DNA of 64,000 nt from Nymphaea colorata (GCF_008831285.2 NC_045138.2:40477115-40541114); one strand, 5' to 3'. Positions 44,272 to 57,623 are shown, counted from the stretch's first letter. Program-made: numbers and translations. The notes: generated by a model from the letters alone, not told the origin.

Positions 44272-47200
44272 ACACACACACACACTCGCACACACATACA
44301 CACATGTGCATGTACACACGCACACACATGCATGTGCATGCTCAGAATGTTCATGTAAATGAATGTCTTGCATGTTTTAGTTCTTCACTCTTTATTTTCT
44401 GTCGACGAATGTTTTTTTTTTCTCCACTATATTGTTTAATATGTATTATCATTTCATGTTTGAATTTCTTGGTGTCAGAGAATCCTAACTATTAGCTCTG
44501 GTGAATAGGTTGATGTGGCAATTGTGGAAGTTGGGTTGGGAGGACGTTTGGACTCAACAAACGTGGTAATTATGCTCTCTTCAGATACCTGCAAGAAAAT
44601 TATGATGAAGAGTATATGATGATGAATTTATGTTTAATAACTTCTAGGGTATTTTTTCAGGAAAATGCTAAAGTTCTCATGTTTAACTTACTATGATTAA
44701 GTCTATTCTGTGAATCAATTGTACAGAATCTATTTACTCTACATTTTATGGATAACTTTTGCAGATTAAAAAGCCTATTGTTTGTGGCGTTACATCACTT
44801 GGGATGGATCATATGGAAATTCTGGGTACTTCCTTTCTCCACTATAATATGTATGTCCATTTGGCTTTTGGTTTTCTATATCTTTGTCACAGACCAAGAT
44901 AGACCAACATTTTCTTATCTTTGTCACGGCCAAAAGTGGCCAATGTTTTCCTTATTTTTCTTTGACAAATGACAAGCTGGGTTTAGGCAAGCCCTTCTAG
45001 ATTATGCCAAGGGATGCATACTGGGTATTGAACTCTTTGTCCTGCTTTGGCTTGCAGTTCTTAACTTCGAAACTCCACCTAAGCGAGGTGGATGAAATCG
45101 GAAAGAAAAGCCAAAGCTGAATCTTGTTTGTTGCATCATCCAACAAATAGAGATATCATTTTGCTGCCAACTTTGCATTTCCCTTCACTTTCTTTCTCAC
45201 CAACCTTGTATGTGCTTCCCTTTATCCACCAACTTTGTGTTCTACTTTTCAACAAACCAATGTGGCTTCAACTTTATTATATAAAATTTATGCACATTTT
45301 TTAACATTCTTTCCTGGGTACTTTCATTTTACTTAAAATCACTCAGAGTATCTAATTTTTTGCATCCTTTAATCATGAATATATCATAGTCTCCTTTAAA
45401 TGATCAAAAGTTGTGAAATAGGGGCTTGGTCAAGTCCACAGGAGAAGGATTCTCAATGATAAATTGTTGACATTTGGAATTTTCCCACAGGAGATACCCT
45501 TGGAAAAATTGCATCAGAAAAGGCAGGAATCTTTAAGGTACTTATTTGCTTTCTAGCTGAGCTGATAAGGAAAGCTATGACTTTTTTTCTTGGTTTTCTT
45601 GTTCTTAATGGTCTTGATATCTTCTCTGATCACAAAGGCAGGAGTTCCTGCATTTACAACACCTCAACCTGTTGATGCAATGGTTGCTCTTCAAAGGAGA
45701 GCCTCTGAATTGATGGTATATTTCTCTTTTCTTCTGCTGCTCGTAGGTAAATGTTCATTAAAACAAAGGCTCATTCAACTAAAAGCAGTATATGTATATA
45801 AGGCCACGTTCTCATATTGACGATGACCCCTGATCTACTTAATTGTAACAGTCCTCGGTTGAGTTCATTGTGGCCTAAGGATTGATAAAAGTGGTAACAA
45901 ATGGACTTTACCAAGGAAATTTTAATTATATTTGAAGAAAGCGGGCAAATAACATGACATGGTCCTCATTTCTGCTCATCGAGTCCTAACCATCCATGAA
46001 AAGTGGTGACACATGCATTTCACCAAGGAAATTTTAATTATATTTGAAGAAAGCTGGCAAATAACATGACATGGTCCTCATTTCTGCTCATCATGTGTCC
46101 TAACCATCCATGAAAAGTGGTGACACATGCATTTCACAAGGAAATTTTAGTTATAGTTGTAGAAAGCTGGCAAAATAACATGACCAAAGCATTGCAGCTT
46201 CCCAAGACTTCCAGCTTTTGTGCCAAGCAAATCAATTATTTTGCAATATCGCACTTCCCTTGCCTCACCTGACTGATGTGTCATCTTAGCCTTTCTGTTC
46301 ATTTATCTACACAATGTTTAAGGACTGGATGCTTGCCTCATCACATGAGCTTGATAGTATCTTCCACAAAAGGGAAAACCATGGAACGAAATTAGCAGAA
46401 TAAATTTTACTTCTTTGTATGGTTTGAAAAAACTCAGGTGCTTCACAGGAAGGGCAGTTACTTTTTTTTTTTTCATATTTAAGTACCTTCCAAAATTTCA
46501 GAAAATTTGTGACTTTATTTGACATTACCTTCTAAAATTCCAGAAACTTGTAAGCATGCTTTCGCTCTTTACATTTGTTTCCAGGATGGGTATGTGCATA
46601 TTGAGCTGCCAAAAATTTCTTGCACTGGATTTTTTTTTTTTTTTTTGATATAATAACTGAGTGTCCTTATTGGCTGAATATACTCATGAAACTCATAAGT
46701 GCTCTTGTTGGCCAAGGTTGGAAAGGAAATGCAATAGTCCCAAATACAAGAACAAGAATAAATTTGTCCGAGGAAATACTTATCAGTCATCAATGTGAAG
46801 CTCATTATCATGTGGCTTCTTCCCATTCTTTTTTCTCGAGATTCCTTGCTGGAGAATATTCCTATTCATGGAATCCAAGTTAACTCCTCTTCTTGGTTAT
46901 TCCTTAGTCAAAAGGCATTTAGTGTATTCTTTTCTTCAGTAAATGTTTCACTCATAATTAAATTGTTGAATCATAATAATAATGTATTTCAAAGAAAATA
47001 TTTTATTGCTCACAGATTCCATTGCAAGTTGCAATGCCTCTTGATCCAAATAGGTTTGCTGATCTAAAGCTTGGATTGGCTGGGGACCATCAGTACACAA
47101 ATGCAGGACTTGCTATTTCATTGTGCCAGTGTTGGATTCAGAGAACAGGACATTCCAAGGGTCTTGATCTGGTAAATGTTCGTTCAGTGCTCACATCTTT

Positions 47201-50200
47201 TCTCATCAGTAACTATATTTCATTATGTGGCTGCTGAACGTGAAAACCCTACTTCTTCATTAACATTATTTTCTTATGTTGTTCTGAGTAAGTATGTTTA
47301 TCATTTGCTTTTGCAAGAATGGCCTTGAACATGGATTAAACTTAACTTCATAATAAACATTATCTTCTCGCACTGTTTTTAGGAAGTGTGTTTATCAGTT
47401 GCTCATGGAAGAATGACCTTGAAAAGTTGTATTTCTTTCGGTATTGTTGTTTTGGTCTAGTTGATATGCCATCCTGAAGGGAGGTGATGCATGGTGTGCA
47501 TGTGTATGTGTAGCTGTCTTTGCATGTGTTCACACTTATGCATGTGTTTATCTGTTATATAAGATGAAGGTGTTGTTGGTTGAAACCATTACTCCTATAT
47601 TATGTTGTTGTTGCATATTAAACCTACAAACATGATCTGAGCAGATTCTTTAGTAGTAAATCATTTTTGAATCATGTCATTCTGGCACATAAGCAGGATT
47701 ATTCTAAGGGTTTCAAAAATAGTGGTTTACACTTACCAAAACTTGAGTTTCAATAAAACCATGTTTTTTACATCAAAAATCAATTCTGGCTGTGCCTCTT
47801 AGGGTGAGTGAGGACCTTTATGGTTCTTTTGCTGCTACTCCCACTAGTATTTATGAATTTTTTTCACTAGAACTTTCTAAACATGTCAATAATAAAAATG
47901 AAAAACGTAAAATAATTATATGTAAGATAAGGCAATTTCCTGGTGACGTGTCATATTTTTTGTGGATGCAGATGCTTGATACAATGCAAGTCTGATGTTA
48001 GGCTTTTAGCAGTAAGGCATTTTCCAAATGTTATAATGTGGGGTTGACACGCAATTCTGGAAATTCATAACTTAAAAGCTTGTATGTGAAATTCGGACTG
48101 TAATCAACTCTTGCATGTAAGAACAATGATCAGTAATCCTTAGTTGTACATCCAGAAGACATGTCAGCTGCATTAATCATCTTAAGTTTACTTTTATATA
48201 ATGATGCCTCATATTTGTGGAACTTAGCTTTTGCTCTTATTACAAGAGTCTCACTGACACGATTTCCCTGGCAGACAATTCAAAAGGGAGAACTGCCTAC
48301 TGAATTTTTTAAAGGCCTTTCAGTTGCAAATCTTAATGGCCGTGCTCAGATTGTGTATGACACTTCTGCAAATGAATCATCAGAAAGGAAAGAAAGAAAC
48401 TCTGGTGATTTGATTTTTTTCCTGGATGGAGCACACAGCCCAGAGAGCATGGAAGTCTGTGCAAGATGGTTTTCCCACGTTGCAAAAGATGAAAGAAAAT
48501 TTGGTGCAGATGGCATGAAGGAACAAGTTGGAAAGTCAAATGGACCTAACAAAAACTTAAAGAATGTGAGTTTCCTTCCTGCTCCGAGGAACGTACATAA
48601 CTTGTTAGCTTTTCTTGTGTTATTGGACATATTTCCTTGACTGATGGTGTTATATGTTTCTATCTCCTAGATAGTCCAAACGCTTAACACAACACACCAC
48701 AATGTCATTGTAGGTTCTTTTGTTTAACTGTATGGAAGTCAGAGATCCTCAAGTCCTCCTTCCACGACTTGTCAACACTTGTGCTTCCAATGGTATGTGT
48801 TTATTTTTTCATTCTTTGTTTTGCATATGGTGGATTTCTGGAGACAAGTATACTGGTTTTCTGCTATCTTGAAGTTGAAGCAGATACTTTTTCATTCTTC
48901 AATAAATTATGTCTTAAATGTGAAAATCATTGCTCTCTCTCTCTCTCTCATACACACATGTCTGTGTGAAACATTGCTATTGGTAATCTGGTCACTTGAA
49001 TGTTGAGTTCCACGGATTTACTTTTTCTTCTCATTACTTTCCTGGGTAGGAGTTCATTTCTCCAAGGCATTTTTTGTTCCAAGCTTGTCTCTATACAACA
49101 AGGTTGGGTCTTCTATGTCACCAGTATCTTCTAGTATGCCTACAGACCTGTCATGGCAATTCAATCTTCAGCGGATATGGGAGAAACTTATTCATGGAAG
49201 AGGTAAAAATTTCTTCTGGTTTTTAACAGTATGAGTCCCCTTTTTACTTGGTTATGGTTGCCTCTGCTGTTTGAAGTTAAGTTATTCTTTAGTAATGTTC
49301 TTTTTATGCCCAAACAGATATCCAAGTAGAAGAAAATTCATATTTGCATTATGCAGAAAGATCTCCTTCCTATGACGTTCTCTTTGGTGATCCTCCTCAA
49401 AAGTGTGATTCAGACAGTAAAGCCACTGCTTCAGCAGTCATCCCCACATTGCCACTGACAATTAGATGGCTGAGGGAATGCATCAAGCAAAACCCATCCC
49501 TTAGAATTCAGGTTTGACCATTTAATGCAGAAACATCCCCTGCTATCCCCATTGTTTTGTAGTATTCTGATTCTAATTTCCTAGCAAAATTGATGCGTTG
49601 CACAAGCACGAAGAATTCCATTGCAAGATGATCATTTTGAAACTTCTGTAACATGCAAGCAAGATAATTTTTAGACAGACAAGTCATAGTATTACCATTT
49701 ATTGGATTCAGTGGCATGTGGAAATTCATCATGGCTCACCTTTTCCATTTTCTGTTCATGTGTGAACAAGAGATGGCCTCTTTTAGTTATCCAGTTTTCT
49801 AAACAAAAAAATTGATCAAGGACAATTACTGCATTTTGTTTTTCTTGTCCAAGCTGGTACTCTAGGGTACCTTGGGCTTAATTTTCTTGTGTGCCCTTTG
49901 TTGCATAAAGTTCTATGCAGAAAATTCATCCTGCTTGTCATGAAGGTGAAATTCTGAGTAGGTCAAATTAGGAATAGGTCTTTCATCGGTCAAACTTTTA
50001 CCGCCCATCCTCTGAGGCCGTGAATAAGTTACTATGATATGGAGCTTTTGGGCCATTGGTATTTTTGTTCCTACTGTGTAGCCATTGACAAATCCAACTC
50101 TACCTTTTCTTCACTATTCCAAATCAGTCCTTAAGGTTCATTTGTTAAACTTCTATTAATAAATGACATAAGAAACCTCAGAAAAAGAGAGTGGTGAGAG

Positions 50201-50700
50201 CTACATGGAATGAGATATGAGTTAAATTCAAGTAACTTAAGGATGGACTTTTGTTAAGAGTGCAAATGTCTAGGGGCAATCACAATTAAGCAGGGCGGAC
50301 TCTAGTGGATTCAAGTCACTGCTGAATTGATGGAAAATCCTAACAAAATAAGCCCATAAAAATTATCTAAAAGCAATCATGTGTATCCTGAGCCATCAGC
50401 ATCCGTGCAGGGATTTTTTTTTTTGCCACTAAGGCTAGGTTTGCTCCTATCTAATAGCAGTTGAAAGCTGTAAGAAAATCTCGGTTATTCTTTTTGCTTT
50501 CATGCTTGTTAGAGAGATGGAGTAACCCAAAAAGTGAAAGTTTAAAGTCTTAATATTTTTAATAGCTCAAAATAAAAAAGTATGACCTTTTAGTATCAAG
50601 TTTGATGTTGAGGAATTCATTTTCGTTTTTTTGGTCTCAGGTTCTAGTGACAGGGTCACTGCATCTTGTTGGGGATGTTTTGAAGCTACTTAGAAGGTGA
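36145..50700 (+). CDS. FPGS: Folylpolyglutamate synthase (15 coding exons, 562 aa)
   Basis: ATP-dependent ligase that adds gamma-linked glutamates to tetrahydrofolates, retaining them in the cell and making them better cofactors for one-carbon metabolism. Exons: 36145-36336, 38510-38575, 40047-40156, 41657-41717, 42527-42610, 44509-44565, 44765-44825, 45491-45537, 45638-45715, 47016-47171, 48275-48565, 48714-48792, 49050-49202, 49318-49511, 50641-50700. All introns are GT-AG and the phases agree. Motifs: [12 protein letters not shown] (79-90, ATP loop, split by an intron after K86), [12 protein letters not shown] (107-118), [12 protein letters not shown] (178-189), GMDHMEILG (203-211), [11 protein letters not shown] (216-226), [11 protein letters not shown] (from 354, C-terminal domain), [14 protein letters not shown] at the end. 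The start is the first ATG after an in-frame TAG at 36121. The N-terminus ([16 protein letters not shown]) is short and acidic, not an obvious organelle transit peptide, so the protein may be cytosolic. The length is normal for plant FPGS and no breaks were seen. Confidence 0.95.
37024..37129. repeat. 53-bp tandem duplication in FPGS intron 1
   Basis: TTTCCATATTGTAAACATTT at 37024 restarts at 37077 and ends TTAAATTGAGTG. The two copies are nearly identical, so the duplication is recent. Confidence 0.85.
37130..37600. other. Unusual low-repeat block in FPGS intron 1
   Basis: A stretch with relatively complex sequence and a minus-strand open frame (37345-37578; [20 protein letters not shown]). 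I recognise no family. It may be an old insertion; nothing indicates an exon of FPGS. Confidence 0.25.
38055..38425. repeat. About 125-145-bp imperfect tandem repeat, nearly three units, FPGS intron 1
   Basis: Repeated blocks of TCTAC(C/A)ATTGTAGTGTCTGCA, TGTGTGTTTTCCTAACTGTA and GCCATCAAAGGTTTCTGTAATGGGCA. The third unit is more diverged (from about 38325). Confidence 0.8.
40932..40959. repeat. (GT)n microsatellite, FPGS intron 3
   Basis: Fourteen uninterrupted GT units. Confidence 0.95.
43596..43659. repeat. (TA)n microsatellite, FPGS intron 5
   Basis: About 32 AT units, followed by a short AT-rich imperfect tail. The YI-repeat open frames here (43336-43895) are products of this run, not genes. 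Confidence 0.95.
44234..44340. repeat. Compound (TC)n(CA)n microsatellite, FPGS intron 5
   Basis: About 17 TC units followed by CA/CACG-type repeats, upstream of the exon at 44509. Confidence 0.95.
45889..46175. repeat. 112-114-bp tandem repeat, about 2.6 units, FPGS intron 9
   Basis: Units begin AAGTGGT(A/G)ACA at 45889, 46001 and 46115. They share AAGGAAATTTTAATTATATTTG and AACATGACATGGTCCTCATT. Units 2 and 3 are the closest pair over their shared length. Confidence 0.88.
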
Positions 50701-53700
50701 CAATCTGCTCAACTTTTTTTGTTTTTGGCATGTTGCCTGTAACTGTAATGCAAAAGTTTGTTTCATATTCATTCAAATTTGTTACTTCATGCAATGTCAA
50801 ATTCCTGATCTTCCTGAAGACCCAAATTACGTTTTGAGATGTATGTTTGGCTAAAGCAGTAATTTTATAGGAAGGTCAACTATGGTGAATGATTGGTATT
50901 TAAGTCAGAATTAATAATATCCAGTGTATCCTTGCTGTTCCAGAAGGAACCCTCTCAAGGAAAAGTTGAGGCCTCCTGTTTATGTATCACATTTTTGTCA
51001 TCTCATTAAAGGAAGTGTACTTTTTTGTTGGTATGAAAATGTTGTATACACAAATCTAATGGGGAAATGGAACTTTATTCTTCTGTTTCAAATGTATGGG
51101 TGGGCATTATAGTCGCCTGATTTTTTCTTCAAGGACGTCCATTTTCGTTTTGGTACATTTTCCAAAGTTCTCCCTGTTTTCTGCATGTTCTGCATGCATC
51201 TGTATATGTATGTCTAAGATTACTTCCTCCAGGGAAAGGGATGACGGTTATATCACCAGCAATTCCAGAAAAAGCTTCGGTAAACCTTTAATCTAGCACC
51301 TTATTTGAAAGCCTATATGCATATATCCACGAATTTTATAATCTGATAAGCTTCATTGAAATCTACGAGTAGCGCTGATTACATATTATCTGCTTCAGTG
51401 TCCAGGCGGATAGCGTAGGCATGTTGGCTTATATAACAACCCATGTGACATTCCCTTGGATACAACTTGCCCAAGGGAAATCTTTTCCAACCACAAGGAT
51501 GAACCTTTGAACCCTTGCTCGAGTTTCAACATGCAAGAATAGCTCTATACTAACAGTCATGAATTCACGATAGGACGATGTAATAAAGAAAGGAAAGAAA
51601 ACAAGGCCTTGTCCGCATGAATAATTATTGAAATGCTTGTTGTGTAAATTCATGAAACGAAGACAGAAGAAAGTTCGTTGTGCAGATATGAAAGGCTACA
51701 GTTGAATGCTTTCTGAAGGTAAGTTTTTTGGCATGTGCCTTTACTTTTGAATTTCTTTTTCGTTGGCAAATCATCCTAAAGTGCTTAAATTTATTTTTAA
51801 AATTTGTAATGTCAGAAGATAGAGCGATACATGCTGAAGTCTATGATGTTTATTTTATGCCCATATTCGATGCTTGTAAAAAATTGGTTCATATTAAAAA
51901 ATCTAAAAACTAATTGCTCTTAAAAAATTATAGACAGAAAATTATGAAAAAGATAAAGAAAATTCAGGCCCCAAAAAATATGAAATCTCGATACTCTTAT
52001 CATAATATCTATGAACTTTGGCAATCTAAACAGATAGAAAATCGATTTCCGTTTGGATCCAGTACATCACGAAACCGGTCCTCAAGATCATATCTTAAGC
52101 AAATGCATCCGACACTATGTTAAGTCAGCTCGTCGAAAAGAGAACTAAGAGCCGTTAAGTTCTTTATTTTGCAGCTCCAGACGTATTCTTTAAAAAAATA
52201 TGTGGAAAAAAATCCACACCATGGTATGTTTGACACTCTATTAAATTGTAAAATCTAGTCCAAATGTGTATGCAAGTGTCCGAACATGACCGGGCATATG
52301 AACAGGATCTGCATATTTATTTTCCATTTACTTTTTGACAGTTATACTTGATATGATGAGTATATGGACTGATTAAGAGCTATTAATTCAAGTTATTCAT
52401 AATTCATAAGATCCCACATTGAAAGCTATATACTGTTCAATGATAGTGAATGATAACTAATTACTTTGCCTTTAATAAAGTAATTTTACGTACGGCGCCT
52501 TAAGAATCATCAATGAACATGATTCAATGGTTCACATGGTTCTCATCTTCACCGGCCCAGTATGAGTAGTTGGTACTAACAGAGCAATTCCATTTTCCTC
52601 TTTTATGCCAAATTTCCAAACCCAAATCTATTGAGGTAAATTATAAGTTGCCTAACTGGGTTTTGCCAACCTTGGCAGTCTGAGTCCCAGATGGCTCGAA
52701 CCCACTTTAATTTGTTCAAAGGCGGCCAAACCATTCTGCTCTTTAGCCATATTTTCATTCATTTGCTACAAGAAAAAACCATAAACACAGGATCAAAACC
52801 TGACCGCCCTGGTCTTTTCCCATCATACAGGACTCGACACGTGCGCGTCCCACATCAGCCCATTCAATCTTCAACAACCATGGAGTATTCCATAGACTCA
52901 TGAAATTTTCAGGTTTAGCCAATTCTGGTCACTATGTTGATACTGACCAATGGTTTGGAATGCATAAAATGCCTTAGAGTTCACATAAAGAAACCATGGT
53001 CCACTTAAGAAAAACAAAAACTGCTTGGGAAATCCTGAGCATTTTCCATGATTGGAGGCAACAAGAGTTTTCCTTGTCTGATTGGAGGCATCAATGATGC
53101 ACAACACTTGGGTTGTTCTACATTCATAAGGACTGTGTCTGCTTGAGGGGTCCATAATTATTTCTAGTGAAGTAAGCCTAAAGCCCGAAACCGCGATTTT
53201 CGCAGTGGGATGAGTCTTGGCTGTCATGCCACCAAACATGGTTCAATTTTTATTGGTCCAATTAACTGATCACTGTCCACTTTACTTACTGTTTTTAATA
53301 TGGTTTAAGCGCCGAACTTTACGAAAACAACACCATGGAAAGGTCAAGCAATGGAACAGTGAGATGGGAACAGGATTTCTTAACTTGTTTGGAAGAAAAT
53401 AAATCCAAATGAAGTGGCTAAATGTGAGAGGAACCTAATTTGAACTGCCCACAATCTATAGTGGAATATTCATGGCTGTTCTGTACATTAAAAAGTGATT
53501 AGGTTTCATGGAGAATGTGCTTTTCCTTTCCTTTTTACCTCAATAATGGAGGACAAAGCAAGAGGAAATCCGAGTGCTCTGCCATGAAGACAAGGACGGG
53601 AAGATGTCCGGAATCTTCGTTGTTTAATCGTCTGATCAACGGATTCTTTAACGCGGAAACAGGTAGCCATTGCCAAAAGACTAGAGAAAATTATAAAAGG

Positions 53701-55700
53701 ACGCTTAATGTCTGGACAAATAACAAGTTACACCGCAACTTTTAAAAGTTATAGTCACTAAACTTTTGAGAGAAATTAATTTTCAAAAAGCTACCTACTA
53801 ACAGAAAACATTAATTTTTCACGTAAACAACAAAAGTACTCCTCCTAAAACCTATTTTTTAATTTCTATACTACCCAAACATTAGCATTTCTTGTGCAAT
53901 TTTTTGAAAATATTCTTAGGAACTCTTAAGAGACAATTGAGAACGAAATATATTTGGCATCGATGTTACTGGCCTAAAACAATATCCTGCTATCCCGACC
54001 ACGCAGGGGAAAAAAAAAAAAAAACCATATCATGTGTAAAACTTAGTTCTAAAAATGTAAATTGATGTATACTTGCCTGCAGATTCGATATCGAATATCC
54101 ATTAGCCAGATGTATAAAGAATGTTGGACCTGACTATTATTTGGATTTGGTATCCTGTTTCATAATGGAATTTCAGTTATCAGCCTAATATCCAACTGGG
54201 TTTAATAAACTTTAGATCTGATCCTAGGATCCTAATTCAATTATATAGAATTCAATTAAGTCGACTTCAGCAAAAGATGGATGTGGCCCGAATCCGGACC
54301 ATTTAGGTTAGTGCTTGGGTTCAAGAAGATATTCATCGACAATTATGGTTCTTGGCTTTTGTTTGGTATGAAAGAAAACCGGCTAGCATTGATTCTTCAT
54401 TAACATCACACTTCTTTTAGTATATGAATGCAAATAATATTTAGAATGCGAATGTTGCCGACATTGAGTGAGGTAGGTTTTCTGATATTCATGAGATTAA
54501 ACACCATCATGTTATTCAAAAGCAAATAATGAATGTACCGCTATTGAATGCGTACAAGCTTTTGAAAATGAACTAAAATGAGAGATCTTCTAGTCAGGAA
54601 AATTGGGTAGTTGGATGAATCTATTCCCTTGGCATTTCATCATGATGGAAGGAGAAAGCTTTTGTTTTTAATTGGCAAAAGCTCCTTTGTTAGACCACTA
54701 AACTTTGAACAAAGCCTTGTTTTAAGAGTAGAAAAGGCAAGGCTTGAAGATCGGCATTCTTTTGTGCTTAAGTTGTTCCTAATCAAGGTAGAATTTAAAA
54801 ATTGCTTATTCCTTCCTTCTCTGAACGCATATTCTTTTCCCTTCATAGCAGAGAGGTTGTGATGTGGTGCCGGTGTGGCTTAATTAGAAAAATGGAGTGA
54901 TATGAGACCAAATTTGTTTATATCGGCCGATATATTGATTAATATTGACATTTATAGCGATATTTTTAAGATAAAACATTAAAGTACTGGCTGCCCAATA
55001 CATAGTGAATTCAGTAAGCTTAGAAAATATGTGAAGTTATTAAAATCAAATTTATAAGTAATTTGTAAAAGACCTATGTTGTTTGCAACTGACCTGTTAT
55101 ATTTTGTGCGGTGCCAGGTCGGTTCTGTTTCTTCACCTAAGAAAAAGAAAAAGCAAAAGTCGGCGTGCGGGACCAAACGCACTCTCCCTTCCAAGGCAAA
55201 TTTCAAAGTAGCCGTTGCACCTCGCATGGTGAATTTACCAAATTACCCCTTCACATTAAACAAGTCCAGGGATCCACACTACACCACAGTATTCTTTAGT
55301 CGCTGGTTCGATTCTTGTGGGTGTCAACCACCTTCAATTTTTAATTCTTGTCTCCCAAAAACAGAAAAAAAAATGTACATCCCTCTTTTAATTGTAAACA
55401 TAAAGGCTTTAACCATGGGACAAGAGCCAGGTTGGTTGATAGGAAGATTTTTTGTTTTTTTTTTTTAAGTAAAATTTCTAAAATTGGACCCTCTTAGTGA
55501 CTTATTTTATGTTTTTACAACGTAGGCTACTTCACGAGTTAAGAATGGATGAAATTCACTTGCTGTGAGTAGAAACCGGCTGATTGTGGCTTGATCCAAT
55601 CTCAGTGTATAAGATCTGGACACTAAACTTGGTTATAGATATAGGACCCGACCCGGATCTGTTGTTTGGCCTAGACTGGAATTTTCTAAGTAAGCTCTAT
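50701..55700. other. 5-kb intergenic region, no supported gene
   Basis: The 3' UTR of FPGS must begin here, but no obvious poly(A) signal was fixed. The rest is AT-rich with scattered short ORFs on both strands (for example 52898-53239 minus and 55076-55468 plus), none of which shows a recognisable domain. Segment 53755-53825 resembles 63245-63310 (a dispersed repeat). Confidence 0.6.
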
Positions 55701-55727
55701 TCATGTAAACATATTAAATCACCTTGG

Positions 55728-55736
55728 TATAAAAAA
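55728..55736 (+). promoter_or_regulatory. Possible TATA box of the WD40 gene
   Basis: TATAAAAAA 290 bp before the ATG. It is followed by a pyrimidine-rich leader (55865-55935, rich in CTCTCTGTCTTTCTC), a common feature of plant 5' UTRs. Confidence 0.4.
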
Positions 55737-56017
55737 ATACCAGAAAGGGAGGGAGAACTACTGCCGTCATTTGGGAAGAGAGCAAGGTCTTCTTTGTAAA
55801 TCCTCTCTGGTTTGGTCGGTTCTTCCCACCTTTTCAAACACGCTCCTCCTTTTTAAAGTAGTCTTCCTTCTCTAACGGCCTTCCCGTTCTGTCTCTCTGT
55901 CTTTCTCTCTCTGTCCCTCCCTTCCTCCCTCCTCAAGAATCAATCTGTGGCTAAAACGGGTTAATTGTTCTTCCCCTTCCTCCATTTTCACCGGCTTTCA
56001 AGCTTCAGGAAAAAAGG

Positions 56018-57304
56018 ATGAGGTGCTTTGCAAATGCTTCTCTTTCAACAAGCCCCAGCAGGAGAAGTCTCTTAGAAGAAGAAGCTGATGTTTCTTCTTC
56101 TGATGACAGCGTCCTGTCACATCTATTCATTTCCGAGACAGATTCCGAGTATATATCGAGTCCTTCATCAAATGCTTCCTTCAATGCCGGTCCAACATTG
56201 AATTGCGGCCGCGGGAATTCATTAGCTGTACTTTCCGGCCATGTGGGATCAGTTTCTTGCCTGGCTCTCTGCGGCGAATTCGTGCTCAGCGCATCTCAAG
56301 GCACGGATATCCGAGTTTGGCAGCAGCCGGACCTTCGGCAGTTTGCAAAGTTCGGCCATGGAGATGGCTCGGTTAAGGCGCTGGTTGCAGCGGGGAACAG
56401 GGTCTTCACTGCCCATCAGGACTCGAGGATCAGAGTCTGGAAAGTGAGCAGAAGCTCCGAGAATGCCTTCCGATTGATCGCCACCATGCCAACAACCAGA
56501 GACTATCTCGGCAAGTTCATGAAGCAGAGCAATTATGTGCAAACTAGGCGGCACCACCGGCGTCTATGGATCGAGCACGCGGACAGCATCTCCTGCTTGG
56601 CTGTCTCGAATGGCTTCATATACTCCGGCTCATGGGACAAGACCCTCAAGATCTGGAGAATTTCAGATCTCAAATGCCTCGAATCCATTGTTGCGCACGA
56701 CGACGCAATCAACGCAGTTGTAGCTCACAGAGGACTAGTGTACTCTGCATCAGCCGATGGCAAGGTGAAGGTGTGGAACAAGAACAATGCTTCTTCTTTT
56801 AGCTGGAAACATTGCCTGTGGAGTCTACTAGAGGGACACAAGGATGTGTCTCTGAACTCAATAGTTGTATGTGAGGATGGGAGATTGGTATATGGGGGGG
56901 AGTCAGATGGGTATGTCATGGGGTGGGAAGGGGATGCTGAGTGTCAGAAATGGAAGTTGGTATGTGAAGTTAGAGCACATGCCATGGCTGTGCTGTGTTT
57001 GTGTTCAGTGGGGGAGTTTCTCTGCAGCGGTTCTGCTGATAAGAGCATCAGAGTTTGGAAGAGAGAGATTGGTGGTGGGCTTTCCAATTTGAGGGTTATA
57101 TGTGGGCATGAGGGGCCAGTTAAGTGCCTGCAAGCTTCTTCACCCAGTGTTGGAGGAGGATTCATTCTGTACAGTGGGAGTCTTGATAAAAGTCTGAGGG
57201 TTTGGTGGGTTCCTAAGGATTGTGATGCAGAGAATGAGAATGATCCTTATACTATATACAAGAAAGATCAGAAAGAGAGGCATGTTATTGCTGTGCCTGT
57301 ATAA
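56018..57304 (+). CDS. Seven-bladed WD40 protein, JINGUBANG-like (428 aa, intronless)
   Basis: Single-exon gene. Residues 1-65 are a Ser-rich, probably disordered N-terminus (LLEEEADVSSSDDSVLSHLF). Seven WD repeats follow, with blade ends at residues about 101 (TDIRVWQQP), 141 (SRIRVWKV), 213 (KTLKIWRI), 253 (GKVKVWNK), 303 (GYVMGWEG), 347 (KSIRVWKR) and 397 (KSLRVWWV). Each is preceded by SGS/SAS-type turns and GH motifs (LSGHVGSVSCLA, CGHEGPVKCLQ). The architecture, length and the insert after the second blade match plant JINGUBANG-type WD40 proteins, known as negative regulators of pollen germination with cytosolic or nuclear scaffold roles. Which family member this is cannot be told. The start is the first ATG after the CT-rich leader. 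A poly(A) signal AATAAA lies at 57624. Confidence 0.93.
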   Translation: MRCFANASLSTSPSRRSLLEEEADVSSSDDSVLSHLFISETDSEYISSPSSNASFNAGPTLNCGRGNSLAVLSGHVGSVSCLALCGEFVLSASQGTDIRVWQQPDLRQFAKFGHGDGSVKALVAAGNRVFTAHQDSRIRVWKVSRSSENAFRLIATMPTTRDYLGKFMKQSNYVQTRRHHRRLWIEHADSISCLAVSNGFIYSGSWDKTLKIWRISDLKCLESIVAHDDAINAVVAHRGLVYSASADGKVKVWNKNNASSFSWKHCLWSLLEGHKDVSLNSIVVCEDGRLVYGGESDGYVMGWEGDAECQKWKLVCEVRAHAMAVLCLCSVGEFLCSGSADKSIRVWKREIGGGLSNLRVICGHEGPVKCLQASSPSVGGGFILYSGSLDKSLRVWWVPKDCDAENENDPYTIYKKDQKERHVIAVPV

Positions 57305-57623
57305 ATTTTTCATTACTGGAGCTGCGGATTTTTTTTTTTTTTTTTTTTTTTTGGTTTTTGGCTTTCAGGGGATAGTAAAAAAGATTGATACCGTGAGCTT
57401 TGATTGCTGCCCATAGCGGAAAAATAGGCAAATGACGCTTTTTTTTTTGTCATGTTTGAATGTGTGTAAAAACAGGGGTTTGTTTTAAGATTGACATACT
57501 AGAAGCATTGTGATTTTTTTTTTTTTGGGGTATCAATAACATTCCAGTTTGGTTTGTGGATTCTTTTAAATTCATGACTTCAATGTGGAGAAAGTTTTGA
57601 TATGTATAGCACTACTTTTTTTG

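Noticed and set aside
46570-46610. Possible extra FPGS exon after TTTCCAG at 46579
   Set aside because: The neighbouring exons (45638-45715 and 47016-47171) join in frame and align continuously with the family, so no residues are missing there.
52898-53239. 113-codon minus-strand ORF
   Set aside because: No domain recognised, no promoter or splice context, and composition like the surrounding spacer.
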